From contig CBDHFR010000004.1 of assembly GCA_965262665.1 (NCBI GenBank), positions 3,472,001 to 3,536,000 of the forward strand: a stretch of DNA of 64,000 bases, given 5' to 3'. This document shows positions 1 to 8,633 of this stretch, one piece after another (position 1 is the stretch's first letter; each line of letters starts with the position of its first letter). The notes below the pieces were generated by a model that saw nothing but the letters and a program-made list of their open reading frames with translations, was not told the origin of the DNA and made no database searches. Origin of the DNA: CBDBND01 sp965262665. GTDB lineage: Bacteria > Pseudomonadota > Alphaproteobacteria > Rhodospirillales > Rhodospirillaceae. The position numbers and the translations under genes were made by a program.

Positions 1-618
1 GATGACGTGTATCTGCTCAGCGACGAAGCCCATTCCCTTGGCGTGCTGGGGCGCTATGGGCGCGGTCTTCCTGAGGAAGCGGACTTGGAAGACGATGTCG
101 ATTTCATCGTCGGCACATTTTCCAAGAGCGTCGGCACTGTCGGCGGGTTTTGTGTCTCAAACCATCCTAAGTTCGATTTGCTGAGATTGGCCTGCCGTCC
201 CTACATCTTTACGGCGTCCTTGCCACCATCTGTGGTGGCGTCAGCCAAGGCCGCGCTCAGTTTGGTGGAGAAGGGTGGGGCGCTGCGCAAGCGGTTGATG
301 CGCAACGCTGAACGTCTATTCAACGGCTTTTCTGATCTCGGCTTGACCTTGGGTGGTGAAGTCAGCCCAGTGGTTGCCGTGGTGGCGCCCGATGTCGAGA
401 CCGGTGTCGCGTTCTGGCGCGGTCTGATCGATGCCGGCGTTTACGTCAATCTCGCTCTTCCTCCGGCCACGCCGCAAAACTACACTTTGTTGAGGTGTAG
501 TTTGTGTGCTGCGCATACAACGGCGCAGATCGATGAGATCATTGAAATATTTAAAGACGTCGCCATCGAACTCGGCATGTTGCCGCCGGTTCGGAAAAAG
601 AAGTCGGCGATCATCTAA
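1..618 (+). CDS. Serine palmitoyltransferase-type alpha-oxoamine synthase, C-terminal part
   Basis: The window opens inside this gene, so only the last 205 residues are present. It is a fold-type I PLP enzyme: DEAHSLG (visible residues 8-14) supplies the Asp/His that hold the cofactor ring, and GTFSKSVG has the Schiff-base lysine at visible residue 42. The family includes serine palmitoyltransferase, KBL and BioF. Serine palmitoyltransferase, which joins L-serine and palmitoyl-CoA or -ACP in the first sphingolipid step, is inferred from the neighbours: a lipid kinase, a Tam41-like enzyme, a fatty-acid hydroxylase and a ceramide-synthase-like protein. It ends with TAA, seven bases from the convergent nucleotidyltransferase gene. 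The basic tail (RKKKSAII) could aid membrane contact. The exact substrate cannot be read from this fragment. Confidence 0.8.
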   Translation, partial: DDVYLLSDEAHSLGVLGRYGRGLPEEADLEDDVDFIVGTFSKSVGTVGGFCVSNHPKFDLLRLACRPYIFTASLPPSVVASAKAALSLVEKGGALRKRLMRNAERLFNGFSDLGLTLGGEVSPVVAVVAPDVETGVAFWRGLIDAGVYVNLALPPATPQNYTLLRCSLCAAHTTAQIDEIIEIFKDVAIELGMLPPVRKKKSAII

Positions 619-625
619 TCTCGGC

Positions 626-1534
626 CTACGACGGTTTGCGCCGTAGTCGCCGGCACAGCAATTTCACCACTGTCCGAAAGGCATGCGTCCGCTCGTCGGC
701 TGATAACTCTGCGGATTCGCCCGAGTGTCGGTTCAGTTTCCAGGCGGCATAGTCCAGTCCGCCGCGCAAAGTGGCGGCGGCCTTGATTAAACGCAGGACA
801 TTCAACAGCCGACCCCAGAGGCCGCGTAAGCGCCATACCCAGATCGCTGTTGGTTTAGGAAAACGGGGAGAGTGGGGATCGACCCCTAAGATCGAAAGTG
901 CCGCACTGCCAACGGCGTCATAGCGGGGAAGGTCGACGTCTACCAATTCGTCTGCTTTTTCATGGGGTTCAGGGCGCAGTTCAGCCCGGTACGTGGCACG
1001 GAACGCTTTCACCCATAGATCCCGGATGGTGAACGGACCGGTCATAAGCGGCAGAGTCTTGCGCATCAACGTTGCAACTGCCCGCACCAAAGCCTGTTCG
1101 ACGGTGTTCCGGGAAATATCGTTGGAGGCATAGACGATTGCCGCGGGCTGGGCAAAGCGGGCCCATACAGCAGAGGCGAACGTGGAGTCTGCTGTATGCC
1201 TGACAAAAGAGCCTATGGTCATCACGGCCACTTTCGCTCGGACCAAACGTCCTTCGAACTCAAGTTCGTGATAATAAACATTGGGCGGAAGCAGGGTGCC
1301 AAAGAGTGCGCTGACAGGATTGCCTAGGGATGGACCTAAGCGATCGACCAGTATGTAGAAGTCGAGCATGAGATCAATGTCCGTACCTTGGCGCAAACAA
1401 GATCCGTAAAAGACAACGGCACGCACCCCTGGGCCATAAACATCCTTTAGATAATCAATCATCGCTGCAGCAGACGGAAAAGCCGGTTTAAGGCTTTCCC
1501 GTGCGATCATTACCGACAGGTCAGTCTCTACCAT
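626..1534 (-). CDS. Tam41-like CDP-lipid nucleotidyltransferase
   Basis: The 302-residue protein carries a nucleotidyltransferase signature near residues 43-58 (YGS, RQGTDIDLMLDF), as in the mitochondrial CDP-diacylglycerol synthase Tam41 (YGSG, then a DF pair). A later NVYYHELEFEGRLVRAK stretch resembles the Tam41 segment that precedes its IKYGV motif. Tam41 enzymes make CDP-diacylglycerol from CTP and phosphatidic acid. The start overlaps the last seven bases of the lipid kinase gene, so the two are probably translationally coupled and could phosphorylate and then cytidylylate the same lipid. The C-terminal 80 residues are basic and would suit peripheral membrane binding. The substrate (phosphatidate or ceramide-phosphate) is inferred. 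A generic nucleotidyltransferase of another kind remains possible. Confidence 0.6.
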   Translation of the reverse strand: MVETDLSVMIARESLKPAFPSAAAMIDYLKDVYGPGVRAVVFYGSCLRQGTDIDLMLDFYILVDRLGPSLGNPVSALFGTLLPPNVYYHELEFEGRLVRAKVAVMTIGSFVRHTADSTFASAVWARFAQPAAIVYASNDISRNTVEQALVRAVATLMRKTLPLMTGPFTIRDLWVKAFRATYRAELRPEPHEKADELVDVDLPRYDAVGSAALSILGVDPHSPRFPKPTAIWVWRLRGLWGRLLNVLRLIKAAATLRGGLDYAAWKLNRHSGESAELSADERTHAFRTVVKLLCRRLRRKPS

Positions 1535-2472
1535 CGAATGAACCTGAGTGATTGATCGCCACTTAATGTCAACGGACGATCCGCGTAGATGTCATGCAAT
1601 TCACCATCCAAGGTATAGCGGCCGGAATATGACACGATGATTTTGTTACTGCGGCGCACCGTTCGCCCAAGGCCAGGGGCGATCCGCCGGCGGATCAAAC
1701 TGGGAACGGCTGAAAGAACAGCGCGCGCGCCTGGCCGTAAGCTCATGTAATGAACCGGGCCAATTCCTTGAACCGGATCCGGCTCAATGCCCAAAAGCAT
1801 GCGGTCCATGGTTGTCGCGAGGACAAAAAAGAGCCGACCGTTCTCCTTGTCTTCCGAATCGTCGAAGTCCACGGCGATTGGTCCGCCCTCGGGGTCAGAG
1901 GACATCGCCCGCCCAAACAAGACAGCCACCGCCGCGGTGTGCGAAACCACGTTGGGCATGCCCAAGGGATAAATCGCGCGGCGGCAATACAGAATGCCTT
2001 CCACCACATCAGCGCCGCCGAAGAAAGCGCCATGCTGGGGAGGTTCACCGGTGTCCCTCTCAACCGCAAGAATGGCTTGGGTGCGGGTAAAGCGGTGCAG
2101 GTCGCCGTCAGAGGCTCGGCGGATGAGTTGGCTCAAGGCTGCCTTTCGTTCGCCATTTAAACTCCAGGCGCGCGCTGTCATGTTGGTCTTGCCCGATGGC
2201 AGCAGGGCCAAGGCGGGCGGTGCCACATACGGTCCATCGTTGAGTAAGCCGGAAAAGACCAGACCGGCCGTGCCATCACCCCCATCGACGGCCAGGGTCT
2301 CTACGTTCAATTTTGAACAGTCGGACAAGATGCGCGGGATATCTTCGACAGTATCGATTGTATATCGGCGGATCTGCGGATGGTCGGCAACAATGTCTTC
2401 AAACCAGCGCCCTTCCTCCCGGTTTCGGGTGCTCAAGTTATTGCTCAGAAGGGCAAGAGTGGTGGTGGTCAC
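1528..2472 (-). CDS. Diacylglycerol-kinase-family lipid kinase, candidate ceramide kinase
   Basis: This 314-residue protein belongs to the DAGK catalytic family (YegS/DgkB type). The nucleotide-binding VDGGDGT motif lies near residues 63-69, followed by LPSGKTNMTA in the position of the usual GTxND motif, and a late TLDGE loop typical of the C-terminal domain. Family members phosphorylate lipid hydroxyls such as diacylglycerol, sphingosine or ceramide using ATP. In Caulobacter a ceramide kinase of this family (CpgB) lies by the serine palmitoyltransferase gene, which makes ceramide a plausible substrate here. The gene overlaps the downstream nucleotidyltransferase gene and is divergent from lptF, with about 245 bases between the two starts. 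The substrate remains inference. Confidence 0.7.
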   Translation of the reverse strand: MTTTTLALLSNNLSTRNREEGRWFEDIVADHPQIRRYTIDTVEDIPRILSDCSKLNVETLAVDGGDGTAGLVFSGLLNDGPYVAPPALALLPSGKTNMTARAWSLNGERKAALSQLIRRASDGDLHRFTRTQAILAVERDTGEPPQHGAFFGGADVVEGILYCRRAIYPLGMPNVVSHTAAVAVLFGRAMSSDPEGGPIAVDFDDSEDKENGRLFFVLATTMDRMLLGIEPDPVQGIGPVHYMSLRPGARAVLSAVPSLIRRRIAPGLGRTVRRSNKIIVSYSGRYTLDGELHDIYADRPLTLSGDQSLRFIRW

Positions 2473-2718
2473 GACAACATTCAGCCAGGAAAAATAGGCG
2501 GTTTATAGGGTTTTGAGCGCCAAACCAATCTCATCGGCGACTCCAGCGCTATACATAATGTTTCAAAACCTTTGATTTGACGACCTTGTGCCATGGCCGC
2601 ACATTGCCCCGGTCTGGAGACTCCCTCGCAAAACCGCCCAATCGCGGTCCGGGTTACTCAGGCAACGGCTCAGGGACTTAACTGCACGGACGCCGGCGCA
2701 CCGGTGAACCCGAATTCG

Positions 2719-3957
2719 ATGTTCAAAGCGATCGATCTTTATCTGTTGCGGCAGATCATGCCCACGTTGCTGGTTACGCTCCTCGTGGCGGCGATCATCC
2801 TGCTGCTCGAGCGCATGCTGCGGCTGCTCGACATTGCGGTCGGTAACGGGGTGTCGACCCTGGTCGTGTTTCAGATGCTGTTCAATCTGATTCCCCATTA
2901 CATCGGACTGGCTCTGCCTGCTGCGTTGTTTCTCGGTGTGCTGTTGGCCTTTCGCAAATTGTCGTCGCAATCAGAATTGGATGCCATTCATTCGTCCGGC
3001 ATTGGCTTGAGCCGCTTCATTCGTTCGGCCGTGCTCTTAGGTCTGCTGATGATGATGTTCAATCTGATTCTCGTGGGCTACCTGCAACCCTTTAGCCGCT
3101 ATGCCTATCGAGCCATCCTGTTCAACGTTACCAGCGGGGTCTTGGAATCCGGCATCGGCGAAGGAGTTTTTATGGACTTGCCGAACGGTTACACGCTGAG
3201 AGTCGAACAGTCCCGCGGTGCAGGGCGCGAACTCTACGGTGTCTTTGCGCACCGTCAGGAAGACGACGGAACGATCGTCACCCTCACAGCCGAACGCGGT
3301 GAACTGGTTACCGGTGGGCCGGATCGCGCAACCAGTTTAAGATTGTATCAGGGCAATCGCTCGGAATGGTCGCCCGGTGCCACCTCGGCCAGCACGGTAA
3401 GTTTTGATGCCTTTGATTGGCCACTTAACCTTGAAGATCTGATCCAGTTTCGCATGCGCGGCGGAGACGAGCGGGAACTGACCCTGAGTGAACTCTTGCG
3501 CGGCTATCTAAAAGATGTGGCTGAAAGGGACGGCAATGGAGAGGTGCGGCCGAACCCCACATTATTGCCGGAAGACAGAGTATCGCCGGCTGCCATCGCC
3601 GCGGAGTTGCATGGCCGGATCGTATTTTCCTTATCGATTTTGTTCTTGCCGATGCTGGCGGCGCCGCTCGGCATTATGACTCAACGCGCCAGCAAGTCCT
3701 TTGGACTGGTGCTCGGCCTATTGCTTCTGGTCATCTATCACAAGATTCTCGAATTCAGTGAAGCCTATGCCACAGTTGGCGGTGTGCCAGCTGGCCCGGC
3801 GATCTGGCTACCCTTCGCCCTGTTTATAGCGGCAACCTCCTATCTCTTTCTTAAAACGGAAATTGTTGCAGGGGCGACGCCGATGCAGCGCCTTGAAGAT
3901 CAATGGGGCAGTGTAACTGCGACCGTTACGCAATTCTTCCGCGGACACTGCCGTTAG
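2719..3957 (+). CDS. lptF: LPS export ABC permease LptF
   Basis: YjgP/YjgQ-family permease, 412 residues from the chosen ATG (MFKAIDLYLLRQIMPTLL). The open frame extends further upstream, but that extra part has no membrane character. The family pattern is clear: an N-terminal transmembrane helix, a loop and further helices by residue 130, a large periplasmic beta-jellyroll domain (roughly residues 140-290), then three C-terminal helices. With LptG and the LptB ATPase it extracts lipid from the inner membrane and pushes it along the Lpt bridge. lptG follows after four bases. The position inside a sphingolipid gene cluster is notable, because Lpt permeases normally act on lipopolysaccharide. 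Confidence 0.93.
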   Translation: MFKAIDLYLLRQIMPTLLVTLLVAAIILLLERMLRLLDIAVGNGVSTLVVFQMLFNLIPHYIGLALPAALFLGVLLAFRKLSSQSELDAIHSSGIGLSRFIRSAVLLGLLMMMFNLILVGYLQPFSRYAYRAILFNVTSGVLESGIGEGVFMDLPNGYTLRVEQSRGAGRELYGVFAHRQEDDGTIVTLTAERGELVTGGPDRATSLRLYQGNRSEWSPGATSASTVSFDAFDWPLNLEDLIQFRMRGGDERELTLSELLRGYLKDVAERDGNGEVRPNPTLLPEDRVSPAAIAAELHGRIVFSLSILFLPMLAAPLGIMTQRASKSFGLVLGLLLLVIYHKILEFSEAYATVGGVPAGPAIWLPFALFIAATSYLFLKTEIVAGATPMQRLEDQWGSVTATVTQFFRGHCR

Positions 3958-3961
3958 TTCT

Positions 3962-5032
3962 ATGACCTTATCCTGGTATTTGACTAAGGCGTATCTCACG
4001 CGATTCCTCGCTTTGCTCCTCGGGCTGGTGGTGTTCTTACAAATGCTCGACCTTCTGGCCAATGCAGATGCCGTATTAGAAGGCGGCGGCGAGCCGGTTG
4101 ACTCTCTTGCCCGATATATCTTGCTTCGCGTCCCATCCATCATCGAAACGGTGGCGCCATTGGCTGGCCTCTTGGGTGCTTTAACGGCATTGGTGGTTCT
4201 AGCGCGCAACAGTGAAATCATCGTCATGCGCGCCGCCGGCCGCTCGGTCCTTAGCCTGATCGGCGGACTGGTCGTGGTTGGTTTGGGTCTGGCGTTGGTC
4301 CTGTTTGTGTTTTCGGACCGGATAGTGGTGCGCTTTAACGCTCAATTGGAAGACTGGAAGAGCGCGGGATACAAACCAGGTGGTGAAATCATCGACGGCA
4401 GCGAAGCCTGGGTCATTGAAGGGGAGTCCATCATCCGCGTCGGCCACGTGCTGCGCAATGGCGCAGTGCTCAACGACATCCGGGTGTTTCACCAAACGGA
4501 ATCCGAAGCGGTGGCCGATATCGTCAACATCCGGCTGGCCATTTGGGAAAACGACGCCTGGAACCTGTTTGAAGTGGAACGCGTTGGCGGCGACGGCGAG
4601 CCCATAACCAATGGAGAGCCGGCGTGGGAAACCAGACTCACACCCGACGATTTCAACAAGCTGGCTAATCCTCCTAGCGAACTCACCTTTGACGAGCTGG
4701 AACACTACGTCCGCGAATTGGCGCTCGGTACCCGCCCTGAGTACTATTACGACACTTGGCTGCAGCGGAAACTGGCCGGACCGGTGGTCCTAGCCTTGAT
4801 GCCGCTGCTGGCGGCCATTGCCGCCTTCGCCCATCATCGCCAAGGCAGCGCGGTGATGGTGGTGGTTTGGGGCATTTCACTCGGATTTCTGTTTATCGTC
4901 ACCGACAACATGCTGTTGGCAATGGGCCAATTCGGCGCCTTACCCCCGGTTGTTGCCGCCTGGCTGCCATTGGCGCTGTTTGGGACGATTGGCCTTTGGA
5001 TTGCGGTAAACTTGGAAAATCGCGGCGCTTAA
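3962..5032 (+). CDS. lptG: LPS export ABC permease LptG
   Basis: Second YjgP/YjgQ permease, 356 residues, beginning MTLSWYLTKAYLTRFLALLL four bases after lptF stops. N-terminal helix (about 10-30), two helices around 60-110, a periplasmic domain from about 120 to 270, then helices to the C-terminus (VVLALMPLLAAIAAFAHHRQ onward), matching LptG in length and layout. It pairs with LptF as the heterodimeric membrane part of the LptB2FG extractor. No lptB, lptA or lptC is in this window, as is usual for alphaproteobacteria, where those genes lie elsewhere. The stop is TAA and a 91-base gap with no visible terminator precedes the hydroxylase gene. Confidence 0.93.
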   Translation: MTLSWYLTKAYLTRFLALLLGLVVFLQMLDLLANADAVLEGGGEPVDSLARYILLRVPSIIETVAPLAGLLGALTALVVLARNSEIIVMRAAGRSVLSLIGGLVVVGLGLALVLFVFSDRIVVRFNAQLEDWKSAGYKPGGEIIDGSEAWVIEGESIIRVGHVLRNGAVLNDIRVFHQTESEAVADIVNIRLAIWENDAWNLFEVERVGGDGEPITNGEPAWETRLTPDDFNKLANPPSELTFDELEHYVRELALGTRPEYYYDTWLQRKLAGPVVLALMPLLAAIAAFAHHRQGSAVMVVVWGISLGFLFIVTDNMLLAMGQFGALPPVVAAWLPLALFGTIGLWIAVNLENRGA

Positions 5033-5123
5033 GTGCACCACTTGATCTAAGGGTTGCAATCTCAACCGGCAACGCTACATCAAGACGGCCCCACTGGGGC
5101 AGAACGGCATAACAGGATGCGTT

Positions 5124-5936
5124 ATGGCCTTGAAGATCGGCTTTTGGTCTGACCGGGACTATCATCTGGATCGCATGAATCTCAGTGAGCTAGCAGCGGC
5201 GTATTTTCAATACTGCGCCATCGCCGCATATTTAGCCCTAGCTCTAGTGTCGGGGACGTATGCCCTTGCCGCGTTGGTCTCCTCCGACGCAACTCTTCTG
5301 GGTTTGATCTCTGCGGTCATCGCCACTCTGCTGATTTATCCATTGGTGTGGTATGCGCTCCACCGTTGGATCTTGCATTCCCGCTGGATGTGGAAATCGA
5401 AACTCACCGCACCGGTGTGGAAACGCATCCACTACGACCATCATTCAGATCCCAACAATCTAAAAGTTTTGTTCGGCGCCCTTTATACCACCTTGCCCAC
5501 AGTAGCGTTGGCAACCGTACCCGTCGGATATGCGCTGGCCGGATGGCCCGGTGCTTCAGCAGCTTTGTGCACAGGTGTTTTGCAGACCTGTTTTTACGAG
5601 TTCATTCATTGCATCCAGCATTTGGGATATGCGCCTAAATGGAGCTGGGTTAAGGGCGTGAAAAAGTTGCACATGGCGCATCACTTCCACAACGAAACCG
5701 GCAACTTTGGCATCACCAATTTTCTGTGGGATCGGCTGTTCCACACCATGTATGGGCAACTCAAGGACCGTCCGCGCTCGGCCACTGTGTTCAACCTTGG
5801 TTATGACGAAGACGTGGCAAAGGATTATCCCTATGTGGCCGCATTGACACCTGACTGGCCTCACACCGCCAATCCGGTGCATCGTCAACGGGAATTTGCT
5901 CAGGCCAATGATCCTGAGGTCACGGCCTCGCCCTGA
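5124..5936 (+). CDS. Membrane fatty-acid hydroxylase / sterol desaturase family protein
   Basis: 270 residues with the complete eight-or-more-histidine di-iron signature of the fatty-acid hydroxylase superfamily: His80/85 (HRWILH), His103/106/107 (HYDHH), His162/166 (HCIQH) and His183/186/187 (HMAHH). Hydrophobic segments near residues 30-75 and 120-160 make it an integral membrane enzyme using O2 to hydroxylate or desaturate a lipid chain. Between lptG and the ceramide-synthase-like gene, a role in hydroxylating the sphingoid base or N-acyl chain is plausible, as for eukaryotic relatives FA2H/SUR2, but this is inference. AGGA lies just upstream of the chosen ATG; an internal Met at residue 18 is an alternative start. 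Confidence 0.85.
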   Translation: MALKIGFWSDRDYHLDRMNLSELAAAYFQYCAIAAYLALALVSGTYALAALVSSDATLLGLISAVIATLLIYPLVWYALHRWILHSRWMWKSKLTAPVWKRIHYDHHSDPNNLKVLFGALYTTLPTVALATVPVGYALAGWPGASAALCTGVLQTCFYEFIHCIQHLGYAPKWSWVKGVKKLHMAHHFHNETGNFGITNFLWDRLFHTMYGQLKDRPRSATVFNLGYDEDVAKDYPYVAALTPDWPHTANPVHRQREFAQANDPEVTASP

Positions 5937-5958
5937 CGGCCGGCCTCAATAGCGTTTC

Positions 5959-7113
5959 ATGACAGAGTCAGAGATTACTGTTCGGCCGGTTGACTCCCGC
6001 GCCGATATGAAAGCCTTTCTCGCCATGCCCGCCGTGTGCCAAGGCGACAATCCGGTGTGGGTTGAGCCGTTGGAAATGATGGTGCGCGACCAGCTCAACC
6101 CGAAGAAAAATCCCTGGTTTGGTCACGGCGAGGCCCAGTTGTTTGTGGCGGAGCGCAACGGCGTTTCTGTGGGGCGCATCTCGGCACAGATCGACCGCAG
6201 TCATTTGGAATTGCGCAACGACAACACGGGCTTCTTCGGGTTTTTCGAAAGCATCAATGAGCAGCTGGTTGCTGAGGCGCTGTTTCGAGGCGCCGAAGCG
6301 TGGCTAAAAGAGAAGGGCATGACTCGGGTGCGCGGCCCGCTCAGTCTTAACGTCAATGAAGAGACCGGTTTGCTGATCGAAGGCTCGGAAAGTCCGCCGC
6401 GCATGATGATGGGCCATGCCCCAACCTACTATCAAACGCTGGTGGAGACTGCGGGGTTTGAAAAGGCGCGTGACCTGTACGCCTACCTTACACCCATGGA
6501 TACGGCTTTGCCTTACCAATATTTCAAGCTGTTGCAGCGCTCTATCGACCGCAATCCCGAACTTACCTTTCGCCACCTCGATCCTAAAAACTACGACCGC
6601 GACATTCGCATTTTAGTTGATCTGTTTAACGCTGCCTGGGCCGACAACTGGGGCTATGTGCCCTTGACGGAAGAAGACGCCCATCACATGGCGAAGGAAT
6701 TCAAATTGATTTTGATTCCGGAACTGGTGTGGTTCGCGTTTTACGAAGACGAACCAGCGGCCATGGCCGTGGCCTTGCCCGACCTCAACGAAATAATCGC
6801 CGATCTTGGCGGCCGGCCGTCGCTTAAAGGCTGGGCCAAGCTGGCCTGGCGTCTGTTGACCCGGCGCTCCTGGTCGTCGCGCACCCGCGTGCCGCTGATG
6901 GGGGTGGCGCCCCGCTTCAAACAAAAATCTTTAGGCTCCGTGCTGACGCTGATGGTGATCGGATCGATCCGCCGGGAATCTCTCAAGCTGAACATGCCCA
7001 TCTGCGAAATGAGCTGGGTGCTGGAAGACAACGAGCCCACCTGTCATTCCATCGAAAGCATTGGTGGGCGCATTTACAAGACCTATCGCGTGTACGAAAA
7101 AGCGATCGGTTAG
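5959..7113 (+). CDS. GNAT-fold acyltransferase, candidate bacterial ceramide synthase (bCerS-like)
   Basis: 384-residue protein of the large YghO/CCNA_01212-like group. It has an N-terminal GNAT-like half with VGRISAQID and the distinctive NTGFFGFFES stretch (about residues 70-100), then RVRGPLSLNVNEETGLLIEG, and a second acyl-CoA-transferase-like half ending RIYKTYRVYEKAI. As I recall, a Caulobacter protein of this kind is the bacterial ceramide synthase that N-acylates 3-ketosphinganine or the sphingoid base, unrelated to eukaryotic CerS. The neighbours (serine palmitoyltransferase, lipid kinase, hydroxylase) support the same role. The gene begins 22 bases after the hydroxylase gene, suggesting co-transcription. 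An unrelated GNAT function cannot be excluded from sequence alone. Confidence 0.7.
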   Translation: MTESEITVRPVDSRADMKAFLAMPAVCQGDNPVWVEPLEMMVRDQLNPKKNPWFGHGEAQLFVAERNGVSVGRISAQIDRSHLELRNDNTGFFGFFESINEQLVAEALFRGAEAWLKEKGMTRVRGPLSLNVNEETGLLIEGSESPPRMMMGHAPTYYQTLVETAGFEKARDLYAYLTPMDTALPYQYFKLLQRSIDRNPELTFRHLDPKNYDRDIRILVDLFNAAWADNWGYVPLTEEDAHHMAKEFKLILIPELVWFAFYEDEPAAMAVALPDLNEIIADLGGRPSLKGWAKLAWRLLTRRSWSSRTRVPLMGVAPRFKQKSLGSVLTLMVIGSIRRESLKLNMPICEMSWVLEDNEPTCHSIESIGGRIYKTYRVYEKAIG

Positions 7114-7149
7114 GCCATACTCGGGCCATGACACGACCCGCCCTTATCC

Positions 7150-7935
7150 GTGCGCCGCGCCTATGTGGATGGCTTGTTCGGCCAGATGCATGTGCGTTTG
7201 GCTGAACCGGAAACACCGACCGCCCGGCCAATGGTGTGTATTCATCTCAGCCCCCTTTCCGGCATCGTCTATGAGAAATTTCTGGAACACATCGGCACGG
7301 ACCGCATCGCGGTGGCCCCGGACACGCCGGGCTATGGCATGTCCGATGGTCCCGACCAGGCACCCGACATCGAAACTTACGCTGCCGCCATGGGCCGGCT
7401 GCTTGATGAGCTGGAATTCGAGACGGTCGATCTCATCGGTTACGGTACCGGCTCGAAGATCGCCTTTCAGACAGCCTTGGATATGCCGGACCGCATCAAA
7501 CATGTCACCTTGATCTCCGCGCCCGATTACACCGAACAAGAAACCGCGCATATGCGCGCCACCCTCGGTTCCGCCATCGATCCCGTCGAAGACGGATCGC
7601 ACCTCATTGCGCTGTGGAGCCAGGTCACGGGTTTTCCCAACAATGAGTTGCGTATGCAGGTGTATCCCGATCACATTCGCGCCGGAAAATGCAAACCCTG
7701 GGGGCCGCGAGCCGCGTTCGCATACCGGTATCGGGATAAGCTTCCCGAACTAAAACCGCCGCTGCTGGTGGTTAACATCAACAATGAGATCACCGAGCCG
7801 ACCCGCCGTCTCAGCGATGTCCTAGACAGCAGCCGCTATGTGGAAAAGATGAATTGGCGTCACGGCTTTTTACATGAATCACCGGCCGAGTTTGCCGCTT
7901 TGGTACGCGATTTCATCGATAATGATCACTCTTAA
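7150..7935 (+). CDS. Alpha/beta-hydrolase-fold protein lacking the nucleophile serine
   Basis: 261 residues starting at a GTG (VRRAYVDGLFGQMHVR), which aligns with the ATG start of the paralogue at 19.1 kb. The fold is clear: an oxyanion region near HLSPLSG, the DTPGYGMSDGP turn after strand 4, a nucleophile elbow at residues 97-101, and a late conserved His in NWRHGFLHESPAEF. The elbow reads GYGTG, so glycine occupies the place of the catalytic Ser/Asp/Cys. It may be non-hydrolytic or use another mechanism. It follows the bCerS-like gene by 36 bases. Substrate unknown. Two relatives in this window also lack the serine. Confidence 0.75.
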   Translation: MRRAYVDGLFGQMHVRLAEPETPTARPMVCIHLSPLSGIVYEKFLEHIGTDRIAVAPDTPGYGMSDGPDQAPDIETYAAAMGRLLDELEFETVDLIGYGTGSKIAFQTALDMPDRIKHVTLISAPDYTEQETAHMRATLGSAIDPVEDGSHLIALWSQVTGFPNNELRMQVYPDHIRAGKCKPWGPRAAFAYRYRDKLPELKPPLLVVNINNEITEPTRRLSDVLDSSRYVEKMNWRHGFLHESPAEFAALVRDFIDNDHS

Positions 7936-7988
7936 CGGTGTCGGTGACTGACGGGGAAGCAAAGCAAACACCCAACAAGGGATACAAA

Positions 7989-8549
7989 ATGATAATCAAA
8001 CTGCTTGTTGCTATGTGGGCCGTGCTGATCCTGCCGATAACGATTGCGGTGGGGCAGGCCACACCCAACGCACCGCAGAACGCTGACGAGGGTTTCGAAC
8101 CGATCAGCTTTATGGCGGATTCGTGCTGGGAAGGACCGTTGCCTGGTTTTGTCGCGCAATCGACCGGCGTTGGCCCGCGATCCGTCACCCACTGTGTGCG
8201 CTGGCGGTTGGAGGACAAAATCCTAACCGACACCTTGTATCTGGATGGGCTGACACCGCCCATACGCGGTGAAACCAACTACTATTGGGACTCGGAAGCG
8301 AACGTGCTGCGCTATATCTTCTGGTCCATCGGCGGGTCCTATTCCGTCGGTACCATGAAAGCCGATGGCAAAATTTTGATTTTCGACGACGAGCGCTTGG
8401 TTGGTGGTGGCAGTGGCACCGTGCATTTCACCACCTCCTGGACGCCAGAAGGTCCCGATGCCTTCATCCAGAATAGACAGCGCCAAAACGCCGACGGCAC
8501 CTGGACCAACAGCGAAGCGGGTACGTTTAAGCGCATACCATTGCGGTAA
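7989..8549 (+). CDS. Secreted hypothetical protein
   Basis: 186 residues from the ATG at 7989, preceded by AAGGG. The frame is open for 17 codons further upstream, but that part is polar and the signal peptide starts at MIIKLLVAMWAVLILPITIA, with likely cleavage after VGQA. The mature part has SCWEGPLPG, a short tryptophan-rich lipocalin-like pattern (TNYYWDSEANVLRYIFWS) and a C-terminal SEAGTFKRIP. Its small, beta-rich, exported character resembles DUF1579-type proteins, but I do not recognise the family with confidence. It lies 53 bases after the hydrolase gene in the same direction. Confidence 0.6.
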   Translation: MIIKLLVAMWAVLILPITIAVGQATPNAPQNADEGFEPISFMADSCWEGPLPGFVAQSTGVGPRSVTHCVRWRLEDKILTDTLYLDGLTPPIRGETNYYWDSEANVLRYIFWSIGGSYSVGTMKADGKILIFDDERLVGGGSGTVHFTTSWTPEGPDAFIQNRQRQNADGTWTNSEAGTFKRIPLR

Positions 8550-8633
8550 TTTTGCACATCCCTTTTTGGTTTAGAATGGACGTAACAAGCTCCGGGTTCA
8601 TTCCCATCCTATTCTCGCCAATACTCAGGTTTA

